Assembly: GCA_031277075.1 (NCBI GenBank)
Contig: JAISLV010000164.1
Coordinates: 1 to 16,157 of the forward strand
Length of the DNA stretch: 16,157 nucleotides
Direction: 5' to 3'
Origin: Endomicrobium sp.
GTDB taxonomy: Bacteria; Elusimicrobiota; Endomicrobiia; Endomicrobiales; Endomicrobiaceae
Within the stretch, counting starts at the first letter, position 1. Every line of letters begins with the position of its first letter. Positions 1 to 8,944 of this stretch are shown here, in pieces. Both the position numbers and the translations under genes were made by a program. A model generated the notes under the pieces. The model was not told where the DNA came from. It worked only from the letters and a program-made list of their open reading frames with translations, and did no database searches.

Positions 1-24
1 TTTAAACCCTTCCTCGTATTTCAT
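1..24 (-). CDS. start of an unidentified protein, partial (runs off the window)
   Basis: On the minus strand an ATG at 24-22 opens a frame reading MKYEEGFK up to the window edge. A near-perfect Shine-Dalgarno run (AGGGAGG, plus-strand 31-37) lies about 7 bases upstream, and a plausible promoter lies further up at 85-114. Eight codons are too few to identify the product. The ribosome binding site is the main reason to believe it. Its neighbour on the same strand, the hybrid kinase gene, ends about 830 bp upstream behind a terminator, so the two are unlikely to share a transcript. Confidence 0.6.
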
Positions 25-84
25 TCTTCGCCTCCCTTTCCTTTATTTTACCTTTTTTGGGGGGCGTTTCATGACTGTCTTTTT

Positions 85-114
85 ATGATAGCATTCCATA
101 CAATCTCTTAACAA
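85..114 (-). promoter_or_regulatory. putative sigma-70-type promoter for the gene at 1-24
   Basis: On the minus strand TTGTTA (114-109) and TATCAT (90-85) are separated by 18 bp. The -10 box matches five of six consensus bases and the -35 box four of six. It would give a leader of roughly 50 bases before the ATG at 24. Such matches are common by chance in AT-rich DNA. Confidence 0.35.
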
Positions 115-144
115 CAAATTAACAGCAAAGGCAACAAACAGCAG

Positions 145-370
145 ATACTGAAACAAGTTCAGTATGACAGGCACAACGGCAACGACTAAATCTGTTAAAT
201 CCGTCATCCAAAATTGACGCGAATGCGTCGCCCAAAACCGATGCGAAGCATCGCCTAAAACTGACGCGAAGCGTCACCCAAAACTGACGCGAACGCGTCA
301 CCTAAAACTGACGCGAACGCGTCACCCTGAACTTGTTTCAGGGTCTATTTCAGGGTCTCTTTCAGTACCC
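145..370 (+). repeat. hairpin-repeat array 1 (family H, five units plus two CTGAA hairpins)
   Basis: Five short hairpins start at 216, 240, 263, 286 and 310, a period of 23-24 bp. They read GACGC-GAAT-GCGTC, GATGC-GAA-GCATC, GACGC-GAA-GCGTC and twice GACGC-GAAC-GCGTC, separated by a linker like ACCCAAAACT. One base after the last unit comes the hairpin CCCTGAA-CTTGT-TTCAGGG (325-343), then 12-bp repeats of TTTCAGGGTCT (336-367). A related hairpin ATACTGAA/TTCAGTAT sits at 145-165. The stems vary in a paired way (C-G to T-A), so base pairing is being kept. This is the largest of six such arrays in the window. Confidence 0.9.
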
Positions 371-553
371 GTCGTCATTGCTTATATGCCATTATGGTCT
401 CATTTTTTTAATATATTATTTTTAATAGCTTTAATTTAAATAAATTAATTAATGTAAATCAATGATACAATGCAATCTTTCACACATTTTTCACGCCTGT
501 ATTTTACCGTTAAGCAAGCAAGGCTTTGCACCCCATCGCCGTCACCCAAAACT

Positions 554-633
554 GACGCGAACGCGTCGCCTAAAACCGATGCGGAGCATCGCCCTGAATT
601 TATTTCAGGGTCTGCTGTTTTTTGTTTTTTCAG
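554..633 (+). repeat. hairpin-repeat array 2 (family H, two units)
   Basis: Hairpins GACGC-GAAC-GCGTC (554-567) and GATGC-GGA-GCATC (578-590) are followed one base later by CCCTGAATTTATTTCAGGG (592-610) and a T-rich tail. The tail from 611 matches those after the same hairpin at 15520-15538 and, inverted, at 4952-4970. It has the same orientation as array 1. Confidence 0.88.
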
Positions 634-789
634 TGTCTATTTCAGTGTCTGCTTTTGCTTAGCTGCCTAGTTGCTTTATTGGAATGCAAAAACTCGTAAA
701 AAAAACTCTAATCTGTGTGGTCACCAAAGTGGTCAAGTCAGGTTTTAGAGACCTCCATTTATCCGTTGCGTCTTAATGGTCAACGACCG

Positions 790-823
790 AAACGCCCCGC
801 AGGGCTTTGTCTGCGGGGCGTTT
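790..823 (-). terminator. strong hairpin terminator, possibly bidirectional
   Basis: AAACGCCCCGCAG (790-802) pairs perfectly with CTGCGGGGCGTTT (811-823) around an 8-base loop, a 13-bp stem. It lies 32 bp past the end of the minus-strand kinase gene (855) and is well placed to end that operon. The better T tract (TTTTGGCGTTTTTGTTTT) is on the plus-strand side, so it may work in both directions or end an unseen plus-strand RNA. Confidence 0.7.
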
Positions 824-854
824 TGGCGTTTTTGTTTTGATAAGCGTTAAAGTT

Positions 855-3410
<2,556 letters not shown>

Positions 3411-3425
3411 AAACTAAATCTCCCG

Positions 3426-4592
3426 TTAAAAATAGCAAGCTATAAAAGTATAATTGTGAAAACGATTTTGGAGTTTCCCGTCTTTATTGTAGACGGGGCA
3501 AATTTCGCCGCTGGAATAATTGCATCCGTGAGGAACTTTATAGCCTAGAATTTTCTTTACTATATTCATTTCAGCGTCTGAATCCATGCCTAGTATCATA
3601 TTGCGCGCTATGCAGGAAAACGCCAGCATGCCGTCGCCTTGTTTTTCATTTAGCGCAGATATTAACAACTTCTCCGTCGTAGCTAACACCTCGTCGTGAC
3701 TGATAGACCCTACGCTCAAAGACGCGCCGACGGGCATACTTCCGCCGCAGACAAAATTCCCGTCGTCCGTAAGGTGAAAAATGCCTCTTGCCGTAGGTTC
3801 TAAATTGCCTTCAAAAGTAACCATAAAAGGAACGGCGTTATAGTTTGTGAGACTTTCTGGCGACAATCCCAGCGAGCGCATATACTCGCCTGCGGGAACT
3901 CCGTTTACTTCAATGAGAATATTTCCTTTGGATTTTGTAATAACCGCTTTTTGTTTAAGCACTTTATCTTCCGAAATAGAAGCCACGTAAAATTTCGGGT
4001 CTATATTTCCCCAAAACGCCGCGACGGCAATTCCTTTATCAAACGCTTTTCCGTTATAAATAGCTTTTACTTTTTCATACTGAACGGTGTGGTCTGAAGC
4101 AATCGTTCCAAACAACGGCGCTGCGCCTGAAGCTTTATCAAAAGCCTCTACTATCAAATCGCCCGCGATATTAAAAAACAAAGACGTAAAAGCAACTAGC
4201 AAAGCGGGCTTTTCTTTCGCGTTAGCGGCGATTTTATTATAAACTCCGGCGATTTCTTTGTCTAAACTTTCTACGCTGTTTTGGTCTATATCGCCGCTTA
4301 TCCCGCAGGAAAAATTGACGTCGTCAGACGTAAGAACCATCGCGGAAAGCATCATCTGCCCTATCGCGCCTGAATTTTCGTTGGACAAAACGGTTCCGCC
4401 TATCACGTCGAAAGGCAGCTTTTTACAGATAGCTTCAAGAGCGCCCGAATCTATAAATTCGCTGTAACAGGTAACAATGCCAAACGAATTTTTAAGAAGA
4501 TTTTTTTCAAGGTCAAGCTGCTTTAAAATTTCTTCGGCTGCCGCTTGCGCGTCGTCAATTTCCATAGTGTATGCGGTTAAAGTTTTTATCAT
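3426..4592 (-). CDS. FIST-domain sensory protein
   Basis: FIST proteins are small-molecule sensor modules, proposed to bind amino-acid-like ligands, and often occur with signalling proteins. This 388 aa protein has the two-part architecture: FIST_N (about 25-210, with GGTVLSNENSGAIGQMML) and FIST_C (about 220-385). It ends in the family-typical stretch with SSGEICPVYNKDG and a closing FHNYTF. No membrane segment is seen, so it is probably cytoplasmic. I chose the ATG at 4592 because AGGAG sits 9 bases upstream. A longer reading from TTG at 4613 would place that ribosome site inside the gene. It is 15 bp upstream of the hybrid kinase on the same strand, so the likely role is to feed a ligand signal into that kinase. 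The family call is firm; the ligand and partner are inferred. Confidence 0.88.
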   Translation of the reverse strand: MIKTLTAYTMEIDDAQAAAEEILKQLDLEKNLLKNSFGIVTCYSEFIDSGALEAICKKLPFDVIGGTVLSNENSGAIGQMMLSAMVLTSDDVNFSCGISGDIDQNSVESLDKEIAGVYNKIAANAKEKPALLVAFTSLFFNIAGDLIVEAFDKASGAAPLFGTIASDHTVQYEKVKAIYNGKAFDKGIAVAAFWGNIDPKFYVASISEDKVLKQKAVITKSKGNILIEVNGVPAGEYMRSLGLSPESLTNYNAVPFMVTFEGNLEPTARGIFHLTDDGNFVCGGSMPVGASLSVGSISHDEVLATTEKLLISALNEKQGDGMLAFSCIARNMILGMDSDAEMNIVKKILGYKVPHGCNYSSGEICPVYNKDGKLQNRFHNYTFIACYF

Positions 4593-4674
4593 AACGCAAT
4601 TCTCCTTTCGCAATTTTTACTAAAACAGCTTCAGCGCGCGGCGGCGTCTGCTTTTGTAATGCTAAACTTAATTG

Positions 4675-4852
4675 GGCGTCTCTAAAAACCATAATGCCAG
4701 CCCAAGCCTTGCGCCTTTAAACATTGTCTCTGCGGATTGCTAAATCAGAAAATTTGTCCGTCCTTGCTCATATGACGCGGCTTGCATTTTCTTCTTTGAA
4801 CTGCCGCAAAATCTGCTGCAATTACAAACATTATAGGTTTTTGCAAGACGCC
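4675..4852 (-). repeat. family E inverted-ended element, copy E1 (full length)
   Basis: This non-coding element of about 178 bp starts GGCGTCTCTAAAAACC and ends GGTTTTTGCAAGACGCC, so its ends are inverted copies of each other. It aligns along its whole length with copies at 5065, 6421 and 11283. Its inner flank (TATTTA, 4853-4858) is shared with E4, but its outer flank (CTTAATT) gives no matching direct repeat. This suggests its outer side was rearranged. It lies about 80 bp upstream of the FIST gene. Confidence 0.88.
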
Positions 4853-4869
4853 TATTTAGTTAATCCGTC

Positions 4870-5030
4870 ATGCTGAACTTGTTTCAGCATCTGCTGTTCA
4901 ATAACAAAGACAGACCCTGAAAGAGACCCTGAAAAAACAAAAAACAGCAGACCCTGAAATAAATTCAGGGCGATGCTCTGCATCGGTTTTGGGTGACGCT
5001 TCGCGTCAGTTTTGTGCGATGCTTCGCATC
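4870..5030 (-). repeat. hairpin-repeat array 3 (family H, inverted, between E1 and E2)
   Basis: Units GATGC-TCT-GCATC (4972-4984), GACGC-TTC-GCGTC (4995-5007) and GATGC-TTC-GCATC (5018-5030) are spaced 23 bp. CCCTGAAATAAATTCAGGG sits at 4952-4970 and ATGCTGAA/TTCAGCAT at 4870-4890. Read on the minus strand, this block is nearly identical to array 4 at 6634-6770, apart from one exchanged pair of hairpins and an extra T-rich stretch of about 24 bp. Confidence 0.9.
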
Positions 5031-5064
5031 GGTTTTTGGTGACGGCAAGAGGTATTTGTATTTA

Positions 5065-5242
5065 GGCGTTTCTAAAAACCCTAATGCCCGTCCAAGCCTT
5101 GCGCCTTGAGACATTGTCTCTGCAACATTTCTGCATCAGAAAATTTGTCCGTCCTTGCTCATATGACGCGGCTTGCATTTTCTTCTTTGAACTGCCGCAA
5201 AATCTGCTGCAATTACAAACATTATAGGTTTTTAGAGATGCC
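5065..5242 (-). repeat. family E element, copy E2 (full length), abutting the HD-GYP gene
   Basis: This is a 178-bp copy starting GGCGTTTCTAAAAACC and ending GGTTTTTAGAGATGCC. The flanks read ATTTA on the left and CATTTA on the right, compatible with a 5-bp target duplication. The HD-GYP stop codon (5246-5248) lies 4 bp from its end, so the element sits directly behind that gene. Confidence 0.88.
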
Positions 5243-5245
5243 CAT

Positions 5246-6295
5246 TTATGCTATTTCGCGGAATTTTTCATTATTTGCCAAAAATAAATCTAAAATTATC
5301 GGGTCAAATTTAGAGCCGCTTAATTCTTTCATTATTTTAACCGATTCGTCGTGCGGTAGCGCCTCTCTGTAGACTCTTTTTGAAGTTAGAGAATCGTAGA
5401 CGTCTGCGACCGCCATTATGCGAGCCACAATAGGAATGTCATATTCCTGCAAACCTTCGGGGTAGCCTCTTCCGTCCCAGTTTTCATGGTGATATAGGCA
5501 TATCTGGCGGCAAGTTTCAAGGTATATTTTGTTGCTGCTATCGTCAATTCCCTCTATCTTATTTATCATATCCGCGCCGAAAGTCGTATGCTTTTTCATT
5601 ATTTCAAATTCTTCAGACGTAAGTTTGTCGGGCTTTAAAAGAATTTTATCGGGTATCGCTATTTTTCCGATATCGTGCATAGCGACCGCCTTTGAAAAAT
5701 TATTTATATCTACGCCCGCAAGCTCAGATTTCATAACGCCTGCGCTTATAATATTTTGCAGCAAAAGTTCCGACGCTATACGCGTTCTTTTAATATGCAT
5801 TCCTGATTCTACGTCGCGGTATTCTATGATATTTGCAAGGAAGTCCACCATGCCGTCGCGGATTTCAGAAGCCTTTTTTATATTCGCGTCAACTATTTTT
5901 TCAAGGTTTTTAGTATGGTTTCTAAGTTTAAGATGAAGTTCCACTCGTTTAAGAATGCTCGTAGGGAAAAACGGTTTTGTAATAAAATCCGCCGCGCCCA
6001 TTTGAAGCGCTTTAACTTCGTTTTCGTTTGCGCCCATAGCCGTGATTACAATAACGGGCATTCTATCTATAAAACCGCTTTTATTAAGAGTTTCAAGCAC
6101 TTCGTATCCGTCCATCTCGGGCATCATTATGTCTAAAAGAATCAAATCTATGCTTTCGTGATTATGTATTATTTTTTCAAACGCTTCTATTCCGTTTTTA
6201 GCCTGAAGAATTTCGTAATCGTTTTGAAGAATTTCAGCCAGTATCTCGCGGTTAATGTCTATATCGTCAACAATCAAAATTTTCCCTGCTGACAT
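5246..6295 (-). CDS. response regulator with HD-GYP domain, predicted cyclic-di-GMP phosphodiesterase (RpfG-like)
   Basis: The 349 aa protein starts with a receiver domain (about 4-122): acidic pair Asp10/Asp11, phospho-acceptor Asp55 in LLDIMMPEMDG, Thr85 and Lys107. A short linker helix leads to an HD-GYP domain (about 145-345) with the metal-binding HD pair His207-Asp208 in HDIGKIAIPD. His236, His269-His270 and the GYP signature (277-279 in DGRGYPEGL) follow. HD-GYP enzymes hydrolyse cyclic di-GMP, and all the expected residues are present. The protein is cytoplasmic and should be switched by phosphorylation. The ATG is preceded by GGAGG and a good promoter (6365-6393). The gene is alone on its transcript and is flanked on both sides by inverted E-H-E composites. 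The hybrid kinase downstream could be its phosphate donor, but nothing in the sequence proves that. Confidence 0.95.
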   Translation of the reverse strand: MSAGKILIVDDIDINREILAEILQNDYEILQAKNGIEAFEKIIHNHESIDLILLDIMMPEMDGYEVLETLNKSGFIDRMPVIVITAMGANENEVKALQMGAADFITKPFFPTSILKRVELHLKLRNHTKNLEKIVDANIKKASEIRDGMVDFLANIIEYRDVESGMHIKRTRIASELLLQNIISAGVMKSELAGVDINNFSKAVAMHDIGKIAIPDKILLKPDKLTSEEFEIMKKHTTFGADMINKIEGIDDSSNKIYLETCRQICLYHHENWDGRGYPEGLQEYDIPIVARIMAVADVYDSLTSKRVYREALPHDESVKIMKELSGSKFDPIILDLFLANNEKFREIA

Positions 6296-6364
6296 TTTTG
6301 CGCCTCCATATCTTCGTTATGCGGCTGGTTTCCACAGCGCGTTTGCAAAAAAACATTTTTTGTA

Positions 6365-6393
6365 AATATAACGTTTTTTTACCGATTTGTCCA
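6365..6393 (-). promoter_or_regulatory. sigma-70-type promoter of the HD-GYP gene
   Basis: On the minus strand TGGACA (6393-6388) and TATATT (6370-6365) each match five of six consensus bases with an ideal 17-bp spacer. The ATG at 6295 follows about 70 bases later, with GGAGG just before it. The promoter lies inside the inverted-repeat-bounded segment, between E3 and the gene. Confidence 0.6.
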
Positions 6394-6420
6394 CTTATTA
6401 ATTAACAGAAATTATAAATA

Positions 6421-6599
6421 GGCGTCTTGCAAAAACCTATAATGTTCGTACCCGCCGCAAATTTTGCGGCAGGTCAAAGAAGAAAATGCAAGCCGCGTCC
6501 TAAGAGCAAGGACGGACAAATTTTCTGACGCCCAAATGCCTCAGAGATAATGTCTCAAGGCGCAAGGCTTGGACGGACATTAGGGTTTTTAGAAACGCC
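6421..6599 (+). repeat. family E element, copy E3 (full length)
   Basis: This is a 179-bp copy starting GGCGTCTTGCAAAAACC and ending GGTTTTTAGAAACGCC. Flanks are TAAATA on the left and TAAATA on the right, a clean 6-bp direct repeat consistent with a target duplication. Internally it carries palindromic stretches such as GCCGCAAATTTTGCGGC and GTCC-TAAGAGCAA-GGAC. It is inverted relative to E1 and E2. Confidence 0.9.
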
Positions 6600-6633
6600 T
6601 AAATACAAATACCTCTTGCCGTCACCAAAAACC

Positions 6634-6770
6634 GATGCGAAGCATCGCACAAAACTGACGCGAAGCGTCACCCAAAACTGACGCGAATGCGTCACCCTGA
6701 ACTTGTTTCAGGGTCTCTTTCAGGGTCTGTCTTTGTTATTGAACAGCAGATGCTGAAACAAGTTCAGCAT
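6634..6770 (+). repeat. hairpin-repeat array 4 (family H, between E3 and E4)
   Basis: Units GATGC-GAA-GCATC (6634-6646), GACGC-GAA-GCGTC (6657-6669) and GACGC-GAAT-GCGTC (6680-6693) are spaced 23 bp. CCCTGAACTTGTTTCAGGG follows at 6695-6713 and ATGCTGAA/TTCAGCAT at 6750-6770. This is the inverted twin of array 3. Confidence 0.9.
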
Positions 6771-6787
6771 GACGAATTAACTAAATA

Positions 6788-6905
6788 GGCGTCTTGCAAA
6801 AACCTATAATGTTCGTACCCGCCGCAAATTTTGCGGCAGGGCAAAGAAGAAAATGCAAGCCGCGTCCTAAGAGCAAGGACGGACATTAGGGTTTTTAGAG
6901 ACGCC
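6788..6905 (+). repeat. family E element, copy E4 (internally deleted)
   Basis: Both ends are intact, but the copy is 118 bp, 61 bp shorter than E3. In E3 the missing stretch is bounded by two copies of GGACGGACA exactly 61 bp apart. E4 has one, which is the signature of deletion between short direct repeats. Flanks AAATA (left) and CAAATA (right) again suggest a 5-bp target duplication. Confidence 0.9.
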
Positions 6906-6941
6906 CAAATACGCGCCAAATCCGCAAAAATTATACCGTAA

Positions 6942-6970
6942 TTGACCGAAATTTCTTTATTTGCTATTTT
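6942..6970 (+). promoter_or_regulatory. putative promoter of the GT9 gene giving a near-leaderless message
   Basis: TTGACC (6942-6947) and TATTTT (6965-6970) are 17 bp apart. The gene's ATG is only 9 bases after the -10 box, so transcription would begin at or within a few bases of the start codon. No Shine-Dalgarno sequence is visible, and an in-frame TAG (6974-6976) rules out a start further upstream. Confidence 0.4.
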
Positions 6971-6979
6971 TATTAGATT

Positions 6980-8125
6980 ATGAATAAAAAGTATGAAGTT
7001 TTTACGGATTGCATAAATTTTCCGCTTGACAGACCTTGCGTCTATCAAAAAGAAAACGCCCGCGTTTGTCCGCTTTGCAAAAATTATAAAAAGGTCTCGT
7101 CTTTAGATGCCGCCGTAAAGATTTTGATAATAAAGCTAGGCGCTATGGGCGACGTATTGCGCACGACTTTTATTCTTTGCGGGCTTAAAGAAATTTATCC
7201 TAAAAGCCGCATATCTTGGATTGTAAGCAAAAATAACGCGGCGGTTCTTAGAGACAATAATCTCATTGACGAAATAATCGTTGCCGACGAAAAAATAAAC
7301 GAATTTTTAACTTTAAATTATTTTGACGCGGTAATAAATTTAGACCTTGCCCCCGAAAGCCTTGCGCTTGCAAAACTTGCAAACGCCGAGCGCGTTTTAG
7401 GATACGTCCTTGACAATAAACGAAACGTTGTTTCTTCAAACGACTACGCCGCTAAATGGCTTAAAATGAGCGCTTACGACGCTTTAAAAAAAGAAAATAA
7501 ATTTACGTATCAGCATTGGATGTCAAAAATCGCAAATCTTTCTAGAGACGACTATGAAATTATAGTTCCGCTAAACGAAGTTTCCGTAAAAAAGGCGGAC
7601 GGATTTTTAAAGAAAAATAAAATATCTTCCGACAAAAAAATAATCGGCATAAATCCCGGCGCGGGCAAAAGATGGAAAATGAAAAAATGGCGTTCCGACG
7701 GTTTTGCGGCGGTCGCAAAATATTTTTCCGACAAAAGCTGCGCAATTTTACTTTTAGGCGGAAAAGACGACGAAGAAGAAATAAACGCTTTGATTAAAGA
7801 AAATATCCCAAACGTTTTTTCTACGGGAACGGACAATTGCATAGCCGATTTTTTTGCGTTTATAAATCTCTGCGACATAATTCTTTGCGGCGACACTATG
7901 GCTTTGCACGCGGCGGCGGGACTTAAGAAAAAAATCGTCGCTTTGTTTGGACCTACTTCAATATCCGAAATTGAAACTTATAACAGAACGATAAAATTGC
8001 AAGCGTCAATAAACTGTATTTGCTGTTATAAGCAAGACTGCGGCGTCAAAGAAAACTGTATGAAATTATTGACTGACGAAGAAGTTATAAGGGCAGTTGA
8101 GCGGCAATTAAAAACGCTGAACTAG
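6980..8125 (+). CDS. glycosyltransferase family 9 (heptosyltransferase-like) with cysteine clusters at both ends
   Basis: GT9 enzymes transfer heptose or similar sugars from nucleotide donors, typically in lipopolysaccharide core assembly on the cytoplasmic side of the inner membrane. In this 381 aa protein the N-terminal Rossmann domain begins near 47 (KILIIKLGAMGDVLRTT). The donor-binding half has GINPGAGKRWKMKKW (223-237) and CGDTMALHAAAGLKK (303-317), followed by the LFGPT stretch. Unusually, the first 36 residues carry Cys11, Cys20, Cys30 and Cys33. The C-terminus has Cys346, 348, 349, 354 and 360. The N-terminal set resembles a small metal-binding module. C-terminal cysteines occur in other GT9 proteins. 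The ATG is the only possible start (in-frame TAG at 6974-6976), and there is no ribosome binding site. It is followed 29 bp later by the polyprenyl-phosphate sugar synthase, suggesting an envelope-glycan operon. Sugar specificity cannot be read. Confidence 0.88.
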   Translation: MNKKYEVFTDCINFPLDRPCVYQKENARVCPLCKNYKKVSSLDAAVKILIIKLGAMGDVLRTTFILCGLKEIYPKSRISWIVSKNNAAVLRDNNLIDEIIVADEKINEFLTLNYFDAVINLDLAPESLALAKLANAERVLGYVLDNKRNVVSSNDYAAKWLKMSAYDALKKENKFTYQHWMSKIANLSRDDYEIIVPLNEVSVKKADGFLKKNKISSDKKIIGINPGAGKRWKMKKWRSDGFAAVAKYFSDKSCAILLLGGKDDEEEINALIKENIPNVFSTGTDNCIADFFAFINLCDIILCGDTMALHAAAGLKKKIVALFGPTSISEIETYNRTIKLQASINCICCYKQDCGVKENCMKLLTDEEVIRAVERQLKTLN

Positions 8126-8138
8126 CGTCTCTAGAGAC
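8125..8138. repeat. GTCTCTAGAGAC palindrome, possible remnant of family E ends
   Basis: GCGTCTCTAGAGAC overlaps the last base of the GT9 stop codon. GCGTCTCTA matches one family E tip and TAGAGAC the other, as though both tips remained after the middle was lost. It could equally be a chance 12-bp palindrome. Confidence 0.35.
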
Positions 8139-8154
8139 CCCCTAAAGGAAAATT

Positions 8155-8853
8155 ATGGACACTATAGCAATGATACCCACTTACAACGAAGCGTCAAATA
8201 TTAAAACCGTTATAGAAGGAATTTTAAATTGCGGCGTTTCAGACATTGAAGTTTTAGTCGTAGACGATACGTCGCCCGACGGAACTTATAAAGTTGTTGA
8301 AGAAATAGCAAAAACAAACCCGAAAGTTCATTTGCTTTTAAGAAAAGAAAACAGAGGCAGAGGACATGCTGGAAAAGACGGTTTCTTAAAAGCCGTTGAA
8401 ATGGGCGCAAAATACGTAGTAGAAATGGACGGCGACGGCTCGCACGACCCAAAATACATAAAAACTTTCAGACAAACCCTAGAAACTTGCGACGTCGTAA
8501 TAGGCTCGCGCTACGTTGACGGCGGCAAAGACGAAGAACGGACGCTGCTTAGAAAACTTATAAGCGGTTTTTCAAGGCGGTATTTGTCTTTTATTCTCGG
8601 CGTAAAAATAAAAGACCCGTCTTCGGGGTATAGAATGTTTAAAAGCGAAGTTCTAAAAACTTTCGCGTATAAACTTGCGGCAAACGACCCGTTTATAGTT
8701 TCCGAAGTATTGTATTATTTGCGCAAAAATAAGTTTATTATAAAAGAAGAGCCTATTGAATTTTTGTCAAGGGTATCGGGGCAGTCAAAACTTAAGGCTT
8801 GGACGCTGTTTAAATATTTGTTTAAAGTCGTTAAATTGCAGCTAAGAGGCTAG
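8155..8853 (+). CDS. polyprenyl-phosphate glycosyltransferase, GT2 (dolichol-phosphate mannosyltransferase-like)
   Basis: The family moves a sugar from a nucleotide donor to a polyprenyl phosphate on the cytoplasmic face of the membrane. The 232 aa protein is a single GT-A catalytic domain. It shows the N-terminal donor loop IPTYNEASN (7-15), VDDTSPDGT (36-44), the metal-binding MDGDGSHDP (91-99), GSRYVDGG (117-124), DPSSGYRMF (154-162) and SGQSKLKAW (208-216). It lacks the two C-terminal membrane helices of long bacterial forms and so resembles the short DPM1 type. AAAGGA lies 8 bases before the ATG. The next gene encodes a GT-C transferase of the kind that uses such lipid-linked sugars, so a donor-and-user pair is likely. 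The stop codon lies inside a 19-bp tandem repeat (8838-8890). The sugar is not determined. Confidence 0.92.
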   Translation: MDTIAMIPTYNEASNIKTVIEGILNCGVSDIEVLVVDDTSPDGTYKVVEEIAKTNPKVHLLLRKENRGRGHAGKDGFLKAVEMGAKYVVEMDGDGSHDPKYIKTFRQTLETCDVVIGSRYVDGGKDEERTLLRKLISGFSRRYLSFILGVKIKDPSSGYRMFKSEVLKTFAYKLAANDPFIVSEVLYYLRKNKFIIKEEPIEFLSRVSGQSKLKAWTLFKYLFKVVKLQLRG

Positions 8854-8890
8854 AAAGCAGCTAAGCGGCTAGGAAGTTAGGCAGCTAGGC
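8838..8890 (+). repeat. 19-bp tandem repeat across the end of the GT2 gene
   Basis: GCAGCTAAGAGGCTAGAAA (8838-8856) is followed directly by GCAGCTAAGCGGCTAGGAA (8857-8875), which differs at two positions. A partial third unit (GTTAGGCAGCTAGGC) follows. The GT2 stop codon TAG (8851-8853) lies in the first unit. A related sequence, inverted, occurs at about 657-674. Confidence 0.75.
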
Positions 8891-8944
8891 AACGACAATG
8901 ACAGATGCATGGCTTTAACGGCAAACGGCAGATGCTGAAAGAGA

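Larger units (their letters stand above)
25..854. other. gene-free region with two hairpin arrays and a terminator
   Basis: No convincing coding sequence is present over about 830 bp. Positions 145-370 and 554-633 are hairpin-repeat arrays, listed separately. Positions 395-470 are very AT-rich with no clear function. Positions 718-782 contain TGGTCA three times (718, 730, 777). A strong hairpin follows at 790-823. A 31-codon frame at 684-776 lacks a ribosome binding site and is not called. Confidence 0.6.

Noticed and set aside
216..323. CRISPR-like array with 23-24 bp period
   Set aside because: The linkers between units are nearly identical (ACCCAAAACT-like, 10 bp), with no unique spacers, and no cas gene is present.
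684..776. 31-codon open frame (MQKLVKKTLICVV...)
   Set aside because: It has no ribosome site, a low-complexity start and no recognisable family. It could be debris, but this cannot be supported.
4593..4613. Longer FIST start at TTG 4613
   Set aside because: The AGGAG site would lie inside the coding sequence, while it is well placed for the ATG at 4592.
4830..4835. Perfect TATAAT within the family E ends as a portable promoter
   Set aside because: No -35 box lies at the right distance in E1, and the direction points into the element rather than out of it, with about 240 bases to the nearest gene.
4675..6905. Composite transposon carrying the HD-GYP gene
   Set aside because: The arms encode no transposase, and the outer flanks of the whole unit show no convincing direct repeat, so only an inverted-repeat pair is claimed.
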